From contig JAFXUD010000034.1 of the NCBI GenBank assembly GCA_017535315.1, forward strand, positions 27,488 to 91,487: DNA of 64,000 nt, in the 5' to 3' direction. The position numbers and the translations under genes are program-made. The notes under the pieces were generated by a model. It was not told the DNA's origin and did not search any database. It was given only the letters and a program-made list of their open reading frames with translations. Shown here piece by piece: positions 36,611 through 45,487 of the stretch; position 1 is the stretch's first letter, and each line of letters opens with the position of its first letter. The stretch is from Victivallales bacterium (lineage in GTDB: Bacteria > Verrucomicrobiota > Lentisphaeria > Oligosphaerales > Oligosphaeraceae).

Positions 36611-37017
36611 TGTTCACCCTCCACACTGCTAGACGGTTCTGGCTCTGGTTCGGGTTCGATTTCCTTCACGCATATTTCAGCGTGGATGCGGTAAACCGTA
36701 CACATCCTATCGTGGAACTTCCAGCAGGTTTCTCCAGCAGGTTCAACAACTGAAAAAGCCTTGTCGCGCCAGTCTATCACATCTCCCACTTCGGGAACTG
36801 TCCCCAGTTTTACAGCGTCAATCAGAAAATCAACCCTGTAACTGTGGACGCTCATTGTGTCCCAGCCCCATCGGGCTTCGGTGGTGCTGGTATGTGACTT
36901 GGCGATTTTACAGGGTAGCTCGCTCTGCAATACAACTCTATGGCGGGAGTAGGTGATTACATTATCGTAATATCTACCCTGCTTTAATTGATTCCTGCCT
37001 CTGTCGAAAAGCCCCAT
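36607..37017 (-). CDS. head-tail adaptor-like protein with Glu-Pro tail
   Basis: 136 residues from ATG 37017 (GGTGG 8 bases upstream; a GTG at 37029 is the alternative). The main part looks like a small beta-barrel stopper protein (GDVIDWRDKAFSVVEPAG). The C-terminus is a low-complexity EIEPEPEPEPSSSVEGEQ, whose DNA shares a 17-base exact match with the tail fibre repeats. It overlaps the next gene by 4 bases. Confidence 0.5.
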   Translation of the reverse strand: MGLFDRGRNQLKQGRYYDNVITYSRHRVVLQSELPCKIAKSHTSTTEARWGWDTMSVHSYRVDFLIDAVKLGTVPEVGDVIDWRDKAFSVVEPAGETCWKFHDRMCTVYRIHAEICVKEIEPEPEPEPSSSVEGEQ

Positions 37018-37054
37018 ACCTGCAACCACCTATTTATTGAGCTAGCTCAACTTT

Positions 37055-37366
37055 TTAGCGATTAAGAAGCACCTTGACAACTGCGCCACTGGTGACGGTC
37101 TCAACAGCCTTGCCAATTGCCGTGCCAGCCGCGCTGGTGGTGTTCACATTGCCGCTTGAAAGGTAAACAGTCGCGCCAGCACTCACATTAGCCGTGGCGG
37201 TAAAACCATAGATGCCTTCAATCTGCACCGCCGCAAGGCTTCCACTTGCAACGGGGCAATGTGGAATGCCGTAGAAATTGGCGGCTATCTGCACGGGTTC
37301 GCCAGCGTCAAGGTCTTTAGCGGCTGTGATGGTGACAACTTCGGGGGTTCCAATATATGTAGCCAT
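37055..37366 (-). CDS. DUF2190-like capsid decoration/stabilisation protein
   Basis: 103 residues, Ala/Val/Gly-rich. AAKDLDAGEPVQIAANFYGI and a late ATVYLSSGNVNTTSA, then AIGKAVE, match the DUF2190 family, small trimeric capsid-associated proteins often encoded after the major capsid gene. GGAG ribosome binding site. Confidence 0.75.
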   Translation of the reverse strand: MATYIGTPEVVTITAAKDLDAGEPVQIAANFYGIPHCPVASGSLAAVQIEGIYGFTATANVSAGATVYLSSGNVNTTSAAGTAIGKAVETVTSGAVVKVLLNR

Positions 37367-37450
37367 ATTCTATAATCTCCTATATCAATTCTTGTTGTTT
37401 CCTGAAAAACGGGGAGTATGGTTTTTCCCCCATACTTCCCCTTATGTCTT

Positions 37451-39328
37451 TTACTCCTTGTCGCACTTAATACCGCAAGCAGTATCAGCAAGGGTGCAAC
37501 CAAAGTCAAGATAGGCACGATAGCGAATGCCCAAGGTGTCGAATTCTGCGTCACTGGATTCCACGATGGGGGCTTGCCGTCCGTCAAGGAATGCAACCTG
37601 CATTGCTGGGATAGCCATCGGGTCATCAAGCAGGTAGTAGTCATCCGCGCTGTTGCCAGTAATGGTGCTGTCCTCAAGGTAGGCACTGGCAACGGGCTTG
37701 AACTTGCCCCTAAACGGGTTGCCCGTGGTGATGGTCTTGTTGCTTGCCGTGGTGATAACTTCGGTATCGTTGTAGAGTTTATCAGCCGTGATTTCAAGGC
37801 TCGTAGGTACAAGCAGGATAGCAGGGGTTCCACCAACCAGCTCACCGTTGACCTTGCGTTTCTTGAATGTGGCAACAGCCGCGCCCAGATTGGCGACATT
37901 CAGCTCACCTGCGCTAGTCTTGATATTGCCATTGCCAGCAGAAAAGAAACTGGAATTGTTCAAGAAAGCAGTCCAGAAAACCTTGTTAAGTGCAATGCCA
38001 GCCTTCCTGCCGAGCTGGAATAGATTTTTCTGAATTGCGCTCATATCATCGTTCAAGATGGTGGCACGGTCAATGCTCACAATCATTCCATAGGTTTCGG
38101 CTTTATTCTCGTAGCTCTGCTCGTTCAAGGTTCCCTCTGGGAGGTTGCCGCCAGCAGGTATCTTGGCGAATTCGCCGCCAGCAGTAAGCCTGTAGGTCGA
38201 AAATGCTTTCAGGTCGTTGACGCTCACGATTTCTGCAATTTCCTTCCAGCTCTGCTCAACATAGTTGAAACCTTCTGCAATGCGCTTGTTCGCGGCATTT
38301 CCAAGGATTCCAGGAATAGAAATATTCGCATATCCAGCCTTCACATAGGAAATGGCTTCTGCCAGATTGCCAGCGGTGATATACTCGCCATCCCATCCAG
38401 CCATACGGGCAGCAGCGGTGATAGCGTGCTTGATGCCAATGCCATTAGAGCCGTATTTCTTGGTAGCAATTTCGTTGGCTCTGGTGTCCTTAGCCTTGAT
38501 GCCGAGTCCGTTCTCAAGGGCGGCTGTGATAATGTCGGCTTGCTTGGTCTCGTCATCGTGATTTATAATCACCTGTGGGGCTGGGCGGCTGGCTCTCACT
38601 TCCTCTTGCTTCTGCATAGTCTCAATCTTGGAATTGAGGGCGGCAATTGTGTTGCCCAGCTCTTCCAGCTTGGCGTTAATATCGGGGGTTTCAACCTTCT
38701 TTTCTTCGTTTTTATCCATTGTGTTTTTCTCCTGTTCTTTCGGCTCATCCTGCTTTACTGCTTCCAGATTAGCCGTGGTGTTTTCCTTATCTTCTGCATT
38801 ATCTTTCTGCATAAATCCTGCAATAATCTCCATACTAGTTTTATCGTCTGCACCAATGGCAACCAAACTAATTTCCCTTAGTTTCGACTTTCGCACGATA
38901 TACACTGGCGCGTTAAAAGCCTTCCCGTTTACTGCCACTGTATCACCCTCATTAAACAATTCCCACTCTTCATTTTCTGCACCTATGGAAACTTGCCATT
39001 TCCACTTTTTCCCTGCTTCTACAAGGGCTTTTCCCATCCCCGTGGAGGTGTCAATTTCCCCCACGAATTCCAGCCCGTTGGAGGTCTTTTCAATGATGGC
39101 TTCCCCCAGTCTATAGCCTGGTTCATACTGGTGGTTATACATGATAGGTATCTGCTGGGAGATTTCCATTCCTGCTAGGTCAACTACAACCTTGGCACTG
39201 CTCCACGGCTGGGAGATTTCCCCCCCTGAATATGCTATGCCCTGCACCTTCGCTATATCGTCTAGGGCTTCGCCACTCTCTGAAAATTGCAGGAGCTGTG
39301 GCACTTTTTCCGTTATATCCTCATTCAT
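37451..39328 (-). CDS. prohead protease-major capsid protein fusion
   Basis: 625 residues. N-terminal about 180 residues are an HK97-type serine prohead protease: IMYNHQYEPG (candidate catalytic His66) and WQVSIGAENEEW (candidate Ser114), followed by LREISLVAIGAD. A coiled-coil, scaffold-like linker (about 190-280) then leads to a capsid domain (TRANEIATKKYG to the end). Protease and capsid are usually separate genes; a single open frame here implies autocleavage during prohead maturation. ATG 39328 has AGGAAA and overlaps the portal stop by 8 bases. Confidence 0.82.
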   Translation of the reverse strand: MNEDITEKVPQLLQFSESGEALDDIAKVQGIAYSGGEISQPWSSAKVVVDLAGMEISQQIPIMYNHQYEPGYRLGEAIIEKTSNGLEFVGEIDTSTGMGKALVEAGKKWKWQVSIGAENEEWELFNEGDTVAVNGKAFNAPVYIVRKSKLREISLVAIGADDKTSMEIIAGFMQKDNAEDKENTTANLEAVKQDEPKEQEKNTMDKNEEKKVETPDINAKLEELGNTIAALNSKIETMQKQEEVRASRPAPQVIINHDDETKQADIITAALENGLGIKAKDTRANEIATKKYGSNGIGIKHAITAAARMAGWDGEYITAGNLAEAISYVKAGYANISIPGILGNAANKRIAEGFNYVEQSWKEIAEIVSVNDLKAFSTYRLTAGGEFAKIPAGGNLPEGTLNEQSYENKAETYGMIVSIDRATILNDDMSAIQKNLFQLGRKAGIALNKVFWTAFLNNSSFFSAGNGNIKTSAGELNVANLGAAVATFKKRKVNGELVGGTPAILLVPTSLEITADKLYNDTEVITTASNKTITTGNPFRGKFKPVASAYLEDSTITGNSADDYYLLDDPMAIPAMQVAFLDGRQAPIVESSDAEFDTLGIRYRAYLDFGCTLADTACGIKCDKE

Positions 39329-40748
39329 TTTCCTGTTTCTCCGTCTGCTCTTCCTCTGGTTCTTCCTGCCGTTGCGCCTTCGCTTCCCCTTCGGTGAAAC
39401 TGTCAATCTCGCTTAAACTGATGCCGAATTCCTTTTCCAATTTCCGTATATAGGCGGCTTCTGCGAAACGCTGTCTTGTCACCTGTTGCCAGTCCTTCCC
39501 CTGCTGGGCGCAAGCATCTGCAAGGGTCAAGGTGCCATTAGCCAACAGTCGCTTTTCACAATTCGCGTCCTTCGATGGGTCGATGGGTGGTCTGCCATTG
39601 AAATACCAGCTATGTTCGGGTTCTGGCATTGCTGGGGCGTATTCTGTCCACCAAGCTGAAAAAAGCCGATTAAGACAATCGTGCTCAATTTTTCCCCTTT
39701 CAACCCTCTGGCTCCTATCGTAGTTCTGGGCATCCACCCTTGCGCTGGCGTATGTGTAGCTTGTGCTGTCGCCAGTCACTATGTTTCTGGTTCCAAGTAG
39801 GCACCTTGCACATTCTATTTTCGTCTGTAGGGCGAATGCCTGTTGGCTGTCCGTGGGGTTCTGGTGCTGGAATTGTTGCATATCATAGCCCAAGGGCAAT
39901 GTTACCCAGCTTCTGCTAGGCAATGAGAATTCGGTAAAGGGTGCGTTTTCCAGTTCGTCTGGCTCTAGGTCTAGGCTGGTCGGCTTCAATACACCTGCCA
40001 CACTCGCGGAATTCTCCATTTTCTCCAACATTGCCTTGGTATAACTCCGCAGAATTGCAATAGACGGTAAAGCAGATGTTATCTCTGGAATTCCCCTGTG
40101 CTGTTCTGGTCTCTCCTGCCTGTAGAGGTGGATTATATATTCTGCCCTTACCTTTATGCAATCACCGTTCGCGTTGACACTGGGGTGCGTCTTGCTTATG
40201 CTGTATGCAACTGGTCTGCCGTACCTGTCATAATAAACCCCGTCTGCCTGTTGGTCATCGTCCGTGTCTATATCGTCTTGGGGTGCCTTCACTCGCTCGG
40301 CATCAATCAACATTGGATATAGTTTTATGGCGTTGTCAAGGCTCTTGCAGGTTGTGAGTTGAATAAAGGCTTCCCCGTCCCTCATTTTCGTTATATATGC
40401 CACTCGCAACAGTTCCCCCAGATTCACGGCTTCTGCCCATTCGCGGAAATCTCGCTCTATCCTGCTGGAATACTGCTCATCAATCGTGTTTATCTGCAAT
40501 CTGGGCATTACCCCTATAAGGTCTGATGCCACTTGAAAAATCAGCCCTGACAACCACGGATTATTAGCCACTTCATATCTGGCGCGGTTGCGTAAACGCT
40601 CCCTTACTGCTGGGCTGTTGCTCTGGTCTGCATTGAAATTATCAGCCCATTTCCAATGCTCTGCATTTCTGGAGGTTGTCTGCGCGGCATCGTATCTGGC
40701 TTTAGTGCGCCCTGTAATCTTGTGAATAATGCTCTTGAATAGTCCCAT
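39321..40748 (-). CDS. portal protein (lambda gpB family)
   Basis: 475 residues. The N-terminal RNAEHWKWADNFNADQSNSPAV, RNRARYEVANNPWLSGLI and the mid-protein AFALQTKIECARCLLGT agree with lambda-type portal proteins, which form the dodecameric DNA gate at one capsid vertex. It is somewhat shorter than lambda gpB (533). It directly precedes the protease-capsid gene. Confidence 0.88.
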   Translation of the reverse strand: MGLFKSIIHKITGRTKARYDAAQTTSRNAEHWKWADNFNADQSNSPAVRERLRNRARYEVANNPWLSGLIFQVASDLIGVMPRLQINTIDEQYSSRIERDFREWAEAVNLGELLRVAYITKMRDGEAFIQLTTCKSLDNAIKLYPMLIDAERVKAPQDDIDTDDDQQADGVYYDRYGRPVAYSISKTHPSVNANGDCIKVRAEYIIHLYRQERPEQHRGIPEITSALPSIAILRSYTKAMLEKMENSASVAGVLKPTSLDLEPDELENAPFTEFSLPSRSWVTLPLGYDMQQFQHQNPTDSQQAFALQTKIECARCLLGTRNIVTGDSTSYTYASARVDAQNYDRSQRVERGKIEHDCLNRLFSAWWTEYAPAMPEPEHSWYFNGRPPIDPSKDANCEKRLLANGTLTLADACAQQGKDWQQVTRQRFAEAAYIRKLEKEFGISLSEIDSFTEGEAKAQRQEEPEEEQTEKQENE

Positions 40749-40752
40749 ATTA

Positions 40753-41106
40753 TTAAACTGTTCCGTTGCCCCTACATACGCTTATCTTCATTGGGCTTTT
40801 TCTCTTGTTGGCGTTCTTCGCAGATTTATATAAGGCTACCAACTGCGCTAGGTCTTTTACACTGTCATTAGTAATCTGTTCCCCGTCCAGCCCGTATTGT
40901 CTGGGGGAGTTGATTCGCTCTTTAATGACTTCCAATATTTCTTGGTCTATATCGCTCATAGTGCTGTTGCCCTGTTGCATATTACTCAATAATGATAATA
41001 CTTGCGACTCGGTCATATATGGGTCGCCATCGTAGTTCGACAGATTGGATGCTCGCACAGACATTTTTAATAATCCCTCCACAGCTATTATATCTATTTT
41101 TTCCAT
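40753..41106 (-). CDS. small phage protein between terminase and portal
   Basis: 117 residues from ATG 41106; a TTG at 41124 would overlap the terminase stop as TTGA. Helical, with MSDIDQEILEVIKERI and VKDLAQLVALYKSAKNANK. Position fits the small head-tail connector (gpW-like) or portal accessory genes found here in lambdoid phages, but the sequence does not show a clear gpW signature. Confidence 0.5.
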   Translation of the reverse strand: MEKIDIIAVEGLLKMSVRASNLSNYDGDPYMTESQVLSLLSNMQQGNSTMSDIDQEILEVIKERINSPRQYGLDGEQITNDSVKDLAQLVALYKSAKNANKRKSPMKISVCRGNGTV

Positions 41107-41120
41107 AGTGACGCATTTTT

Positions 41121-43307
41121 TCAATGCCTTGCCAGAAACTTGGAGGGAATAGCGACTTTACGCGCCCTTGGGCTGGTCGCTGGTCTGGGCTTCGCTTGCC
41201 TCTGCTGGGGTGTCTGGGGTGCCTTCTGGTCTGCTGGGGTGGTCGGCTTATACCCTATATCCTCCATCCTTAGCCCCCTTTCGCTGGCTCCTACATAACA
41301 GCCAATGACGCAGTCAAGAAAATGGTTGTCTCGGTTCGGGTAGCATTTCCACACATCAACGCGCCTGCTCTTGCCAGCAGTCGGGGTGCTATACTCTGCG
41401 CTTAACTGCTCTGCCAACATTCGATGGTTTTCTTTCTTGTTTTTCTCCCCGTATATGTAGAAATTGCCAGCCATTCCAGCAGGTGTCAACAGTCGGCTTC
41501 GCCACAATGACTTGGTGAAATTGGTGTCATACTCAATGATTCTGGCGGCTCTCTTTTTCGCGTTCGATGATATGCGCCAGAAATCGCCTATTGTCTCCCC
41601 TCGGCATCGCTGATATTCGTTAAACGGCTTCTTGTCTGCCGTAATACCTACACCCTTGCTGGCAATTAAAATATGCTTATACTCGCTTCTAGAGCAGAAA
41701 TTATATATGCCAATGGTGCTTTTACCCCATCCACTGTCTATAAGGCATCGTTCCACATTTAAAGAAATGCCGTCCTCGCGTTCGTATTCCCTGCCCAATA
41801 TCTGCTTGGTCAATGCTTCTAGTGCTTGTTGGAGTCCTGCGTCAAATCCTTCTTTCCCTATATAGGATTTTCCAGCATCCCTTAGCGTGTAGTATCGTTT
41901 CTTAGGGTCTGGGTAGGCTCCATAGTCTATTATATGCGCTGTCCAGTCCTGCGAAAACGCCATAACGGTATAAAACAATAAATCCTGTTGCACATCAATA
42001 AAAGCAGTCAAGCGGTCTGCCTCAAACGGCACCTTATAGCGTGGTATTCCAGAAATCTTGTTTAATACCTGCTCGGGCTTTATGCTCTCCGTGTCGCCCA
42101 GCTCTTCCTCTAGTGGTCGGTTCTGGTATTCGCTGGCGAATGCTTCGGGATTGCTGATATACAGATTCATTCCGTGCTGAATAGCACTGATTTCATCGGG
42201 GTTGAAACGGCTTTCCCATCCTGCCTCGGCTCCCTTGTCTAGTGCTTCCCTGTTCTTCAAGTAAAACTCATTGGCTGGCTCGTTTCCCTTGCCTTCCCTG
42301 TGTCCTGATTTCCAGATTTCAGCGTATTGATTCCACAATTCCTTATTCGTGGGCATTTTCGGGAGTAGTGCATATCTTTTCCCGTGCCATTCGGGGCTTA
42401 TTTCAGGGTTTAGCAGGGTGTCTGCCACATCGTCTTTTCTGATTACGGTGCAAGTCAAGAATGCCGCTATGCTTTTTCCTGCTCCTGCCAGCCCCAGGAT
42501 TGTTCCCCTTATTATGTCTAGCCGTTTCTTGCACTGGTCGGGGGAGCTTGCGCTCTCATCGCTCTGTATATCGTCAATCAATACCATATCTGGGCGGGCA
42601 TCCTCGCTGGTCTTGAGTCCCCTTATCTGCCCTGTAATCCCTAGGCTTACCAGCTCGGTTCCACTGCAAGGGCTGTTTTCAATCGTGGGAAACTTAATGC
42701 GGTCGCCACTGCTCCACTGCATTCTTGTTGGCTTGCCGTGTATGTGTTGCCCTTGGCATCGTTGCACCACTCGCCCTAGGCACTTGACGGGAAAACATAC
42801 CTCTGGAAAATCCTCCTGCAGTCGCTCGTTGGTCTCTATTTCCTCCTTTATGGTCGCCATTATAGAATAGGCGGCATCGCTACTTTCTGCGATTATGACA
42901 AGAAACTTTCGCCATCCGTACAAGGCTCCCCATAACATAGCCTTTTCAAGTATGCTGGTTTTCCCACTGCCTCTGGGCATCGCTAGTGCAAATCGGTCTC
43001 CCCTGCGGATTACTTTTTCTATGGTCTGCATTACCTCAATATGTTGCTTGCTCCAAGGTAAATTAAACTTGTTTTCGTCCTTTATGTATTCCTCAATAAA
43101 TGCCTGTAGGCTCTCGCGGCATCGGGCTTTTCTTTCGGGGTTCCTGACTTCGGGCAGGTCTCCAATGTCGCGCCCAGCTAAGCTCTGCTTGCGCTGTCGC
43201 TCTGCCGTCATCTCCTTATGCCGTGCATAGTCCTTGCGCCCGTGGCTCTTTTCCTGTGTTGTGGTGGTGCGGAATAGTTTTTCAACCTTCTTGCTTGTCG
43301 CTCTCAT
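41121..43307 (-). CDS. terminase large subunit (GpA-type)
   Basis: 728 residues. ATPase domain: Walker A MPRGSGKTS near 110, Walker B MVLIDDI near 237. The C-terminal nuclease domain has LTAFIDVQQDLLFYTVM and CLIDSGWGKSTIGIY with the Asp residues expected for an RNase H-like fold. The C-terminus (about 695-728) is basic and Pro-rich. It packages phage DNA into proheads. It overlaps the small terminase gene by 26 bases. Confidence 0.9.
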   Translation of the reverse strand: MRATSKKVEKLFRTTTTQEKSHGRKDYARHKEMTAERQRKQSLAGRDIGDLPEVRNPERKARCRESLQAFIEEYIKDENKFNLPWSKQHIEVMQTIEKVIRRGDRFALAMPRGSGKTSILEKAMLWGALYGWRKFLVIIAESSDAAYSIMATIKEEIETNERLQEDFPEVCFPVKCLGRVVQRCQGQHIHGKPTRMQWSSGDRIKFPTIENSPCSGTELVSLGITGQIRGLKTSEDARPDMVLIDDIQSDESASSPDQCKKRLDIIRGTILGLAGAGKSIAAFLTCTVIRKDDVADTLLNPEISPEWHGKRYALLPKMPTNKELWNQYAEIWKSGHREGKGNEPANEFYLKNREALDKGAEAGWESRFNPDEISAIQHGMNLYISNPEAFASEYQNRPLEEELGDTESIKPEQVLNKISGIPRYKVPFEADRLTAFIDVQQDLLFYTVMAFSQDWTAHIIDYGAYPDPKKRYYTLRDAGKSYIGKEGFDAGLQQALEALTKQILGREYEREDGISLNVERCLIDSGWGKSTIGIYNFCSRSEYKHILIASKGVGITADKKPFNEYQRCRGETIGDFWRISSNAKKRAARIIEYDTNFTKSLWRSRLLTPAGMAGNFYIYGEKNKKENHRMLAEQLSAEYSTPTAGKSRRVDVWKCYPNRDNHFLDCVIGCYVGASERGLRMEDIGYKPTTPADQKAPQTPQQRQAKPRPATSPRARKVAIPSKFLARH

Positions 43308-43581
43308 CTCCCTCTTCCTCGTCCTCTATAATCGGCAATACCTCACTTGCATAGACTTCGTGGTAAATCTGAATACATTTCGGCACTCCCTCTTTCGCCA
43401 GTTTTATCACGGCTTGCCTTATCTTCAACTTGGTCTTGAGCTGTTCCGTCCTATATGCCTTCTGCGCTTCCTCGCTCTCTGCGAATTCGTCAAGGGTGCA
43501 TTCTGCAATCATACAACTTTCTTCAAGGGGCATTTCAGCCCCTCCACAATTCCTGAAAACCTCTATCTGCTCTGGTGTCAT
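43282..43581 (-). CDS. putative terminase small subunit
   Basis: 99 residues from ATG 43581 (GGAG 8 bases upstream; a GTG at 43590 is the alternative). Helical, with EESCMIAECTLDEFAESEEAQKA, which could form the HTH-like DNA-binding unit, and an acidic C-terminus. Assigned by size and position before the large terminase. Confidence 0.6.
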   Translation of the reverse strand: MTPEQIEVFRNCGGAEMPLEESCMIAECTLDEFAESEEAQKAYRTEQLKTKLKIRQAVIKLAKEGVPKCIQIYHEVYASEVLPIIEDEEEGDESDKQEG

Positions 43582-43596
43582 TTCATGCACTCCGTG

Positions 43597-44577
43597 TCAT
43601 AGTACAACCTTAAACTTTTTCCTCATTTCCTCAATTTTCCTGTCATCGGCTTCGTGGGTGGGCTTCCCATCGTGCCTGTTCTCTACGGTCACAATGTGGC
43701 ACATATACTGGTATTTCTGCGCCAGCTCCTGATATACCCTGATTTCCTTTTCCTCTGAAAATGGATTCGCCACGGCTATTTTTCTTACCCCACTTTCCAT
43801 AGCCGTCTTTACGCTGTTCCAGCACTCAAGGCGTATATTCTTCTTTTCGGTCTCGTCTAGAAAATCATTCTCTGAATACGCCACATCTGCTATGCTCCGC
43901 GCTAGGGTGCTTTTTCCTGCCCCTGCAAGTCCACGGATTATATATAAGGTGTACTCTGGGGATGGTGGCTCCTGCTTCTCCTTGGCTGGCTCTATGTACT
44001 GGTTCGCCAGCAATTCCCGTTTCTCGAAAAGCAGATTCAGCCATTTATGGTGCATCTCATATACCCCCTTGTCCATTGTGATACAACCTGCCTCTATCTG
44101 GGGATTATGATTGAAATTGGCTGATGCCGTACAGGTGACATAGGTCTCGCCAGAATGAATTAGAAAGCCCTTGGCGTGGTTCGGGTATAGGACGATGGTC
44201 TCTGCGTGCTGTTCCAGAACTGCCAGCGCATCTGCGACAAACCGTTGCATTGTGCTATGTGCCAGTAGGCGAAACCGTTTTATATACCCCTCTTCTTCCA
44301 GTTTCATAAAAGTCCTTACTGCCGACATCCCCAGATTCCAAGTAAAGCAATCTACCTCGCTGTTTTTCAAGTTATGGTGCCTTAAAACATAGTTCAGCAG
44401 TTCTGGCATAGACCAGCTAGCGCAAGTCACATAATGCGTGGTCTTGCCCTGTTCAAGGTCTCCTATTGCCTCTTTCATCGTGTTTTCCTTCACGCTCCAC
44501 CTTACCTGCTCTGGCTCTTCGGTGGTGGTCGCATCGTGAAACTTGGGGTCGAATTCGTTGGTGTCGAATAGTGCCAT
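43597..44577 (-). CDS. phospholipase D-like domain fused to a P-loop kinase/NTPase
   Basis: 326 residues. N-terminal about 195 residues resemble a PLD-type nuclease: SVKENTMKEAIG, then HAKGFLIHSG near 134 followed by TCTASANFNHNPQIEAG, a degenerate HKD motif (H-x-K with the later Asn/Glu). C-terminal about 120 residues hold the P-loop GLAGAGKSTLARSI near 214-227 and end in a CHIVTVENRHDGKPTHEAD stretch like N4BP2/T4 PNK-type kinases. An end-processing enzyme (nuclease plus 5' kinase) is a reasonable idea. It lies just before the terminase genes, suggesting a packaging or DNA-end role. Confidence 0.6.
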   Translation of the reverse strand: MALFDTNEFDPKFHDATTTEEPEQVRWSVKENTMKEAIGDLEQGKTTHYVTCASWSMPELLNYVLRHHNLKNSEVDCFTWNLGMSAVRTFMKLEEEGYIKRFRLLAHSTMQRFVADALAVLEQHAETIVLYPNHAKGFLIHSGETYVTCTASANFNHNPQIEAGCITMDKGVYEMHHKWLNLLFEKRELLANQYIEPAKEKQEPPSPEYTLYIIRGLAGAGKSTLARSIADVAYSENDFLDETEKKNIRLECWNSVKTAMESGVRKIAVANPFSEEKEIRVYQELAQKYQYMCHIVTVENRHDGKPTHEADDRKIEEMRKKFKVVL

Positions 44578-44765
44578 TTTTCCGTATCTTCGTAAATCCT
44601 TGTAAAGAAAGAAATTGTGAAATTGTGAGTCCTTCGTGTGCTCCCGCGCCCTGGAAACCCCTTAAAAAATCCTTTTTTTACCCCTAACCCGCCCCTAGGG
44701 GTAGTGCGTCAAGTCCTAATAGTAACACTAGATATAGTGTCTTTTTTAGTGTTTTTGAGAAAAAT
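44578..44765. other. short intergenic stretch with palindromes
   Basis: No gene. It holds ACACTA/TAGTGT near 44726-44740 and ACCCCTA/TAGGGGT near 44679-44702. The first has a T run on the + strand only, opposite to the genes, so it is not called as a terminator. Confidence 0.4.
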
Positions 44766-45305
44766 CTAGGGTTCCTGCTCCCCATCTAGGCTTTCGGGGT
44801 CGAAACTCTTTAATTTCAGCTTGATTTTCTTCAAGATTGCAACCAGATTGCCTTGGTTGAGCTTCTCCTGCCTTCCTACTTCCATTGCCTTTACCCCTTC
44901 AAGTCTAGCGTAAACTATTCTTTTTTCCTGCTCCGTTAGTCCTGCGTGTTCCACCACATCATCCATCGTGTACTTGTATTCTGGTGGGGTGGCGAAAATA
45001 GCCCAGCTATCCTCCTCCCCCTCCCCGTAATAGACAAGTTTCTCCTTGCCTTTTTTTATAAATTGCTTGCCAATGTACCACTTAACGCAATTTCCTATAT
45101 AGGTGCATAGCTTGGATTTCGTGGGGTCATATGCCCAATGCGTTGTAATGTAGATGTATGCACCCTGTCTGAAATCGTCTGCATCTGCCCAGCTACACTT
45201 GTGAGCAATAGCCGCCTTTTTCGTTTCGACTTCCAGCCCCAATAATAAAGCGTCCTCGTATTCTGGGGGGAATGGGATATAGGGTTTCTTAATGCGTCTG
45301 CCCAT
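44766..45305 (-). CDS. phage sigma-70-like factor
   Basis: 179 residues. Region 2-like: DADDFRQGAYIYITTHWAYDP, then KLCTYIGNCVKWYIGKQ, the core-binding and -10 recognition helices. Region 4-like: LTEQEKRIVYARLEGVKAMEVG near 130-150. It has no region 1 or 3, like small phage late sigma factors. It probably directs RNA polymerase to late genes. GGGGA lies upstream of ATG 45305. Confidence 0.7.
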   Translation of the reverse strand: MGRRIKKPYIPFPPEYEDALLLGLEVETKKAAIAHKCSWADADDFRQGAYIYITTHWAYDPTKSKLCTYIGNCVKWYIGKQFIKKGKEKLVYYGEGEEDSWAIFATPPEYKYTMDDVVEHAGLTEQEKRIVYARLEGVKAMEVGRQEKLNQGNLVAILKKIKLKLKSFDPESLDGEQEP

Positions 45306-45465
45306 CGGTGATTTCCCCCCGCATTACTCCACCCACGATATTTTCAAGCGTGTTGTGTAGGTTCCGTTTTTCTTCTTCAAGTTCCCTGTTTTTCGCCAGC
45401 AGGTTAAAAACCTTCGCCAGCAGAAAAACGGCAATGATGACGATAGAAAATAAAATGATTTCCAT
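45289..45465 (-). CDS. small single-pass membrane protein
   Basis: 58 residues, too short for a usual ORF cut-off. It begins MEIILFSIVIIAVFLLAKVF (membrane segment about 3-19), followed by an RELEEEKRNLHNTLENI coiled coil. GGGGAAGGG ribosome binding site; overlaps the sigma-like gene by 17 bases. Topology resembles phage spanin or membrane-anchored regulators; function unknown. Confidence 0.6.
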   Translation of the reverse strand: MEIILFSIVIIAVFLLAKVFNLLAKNRELEEEKRNLHNTLENIVGGVMRGEITDGQTH

Positions 45466-45487
45466 ATACCCTTCCCCTTATTTATGT

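Noticed and set aside
44724..44752. Hairpin with T run as a terminator
   Set aside because: The T run is on the + strand only and no gene is transcribed that way in this part of the prophage.
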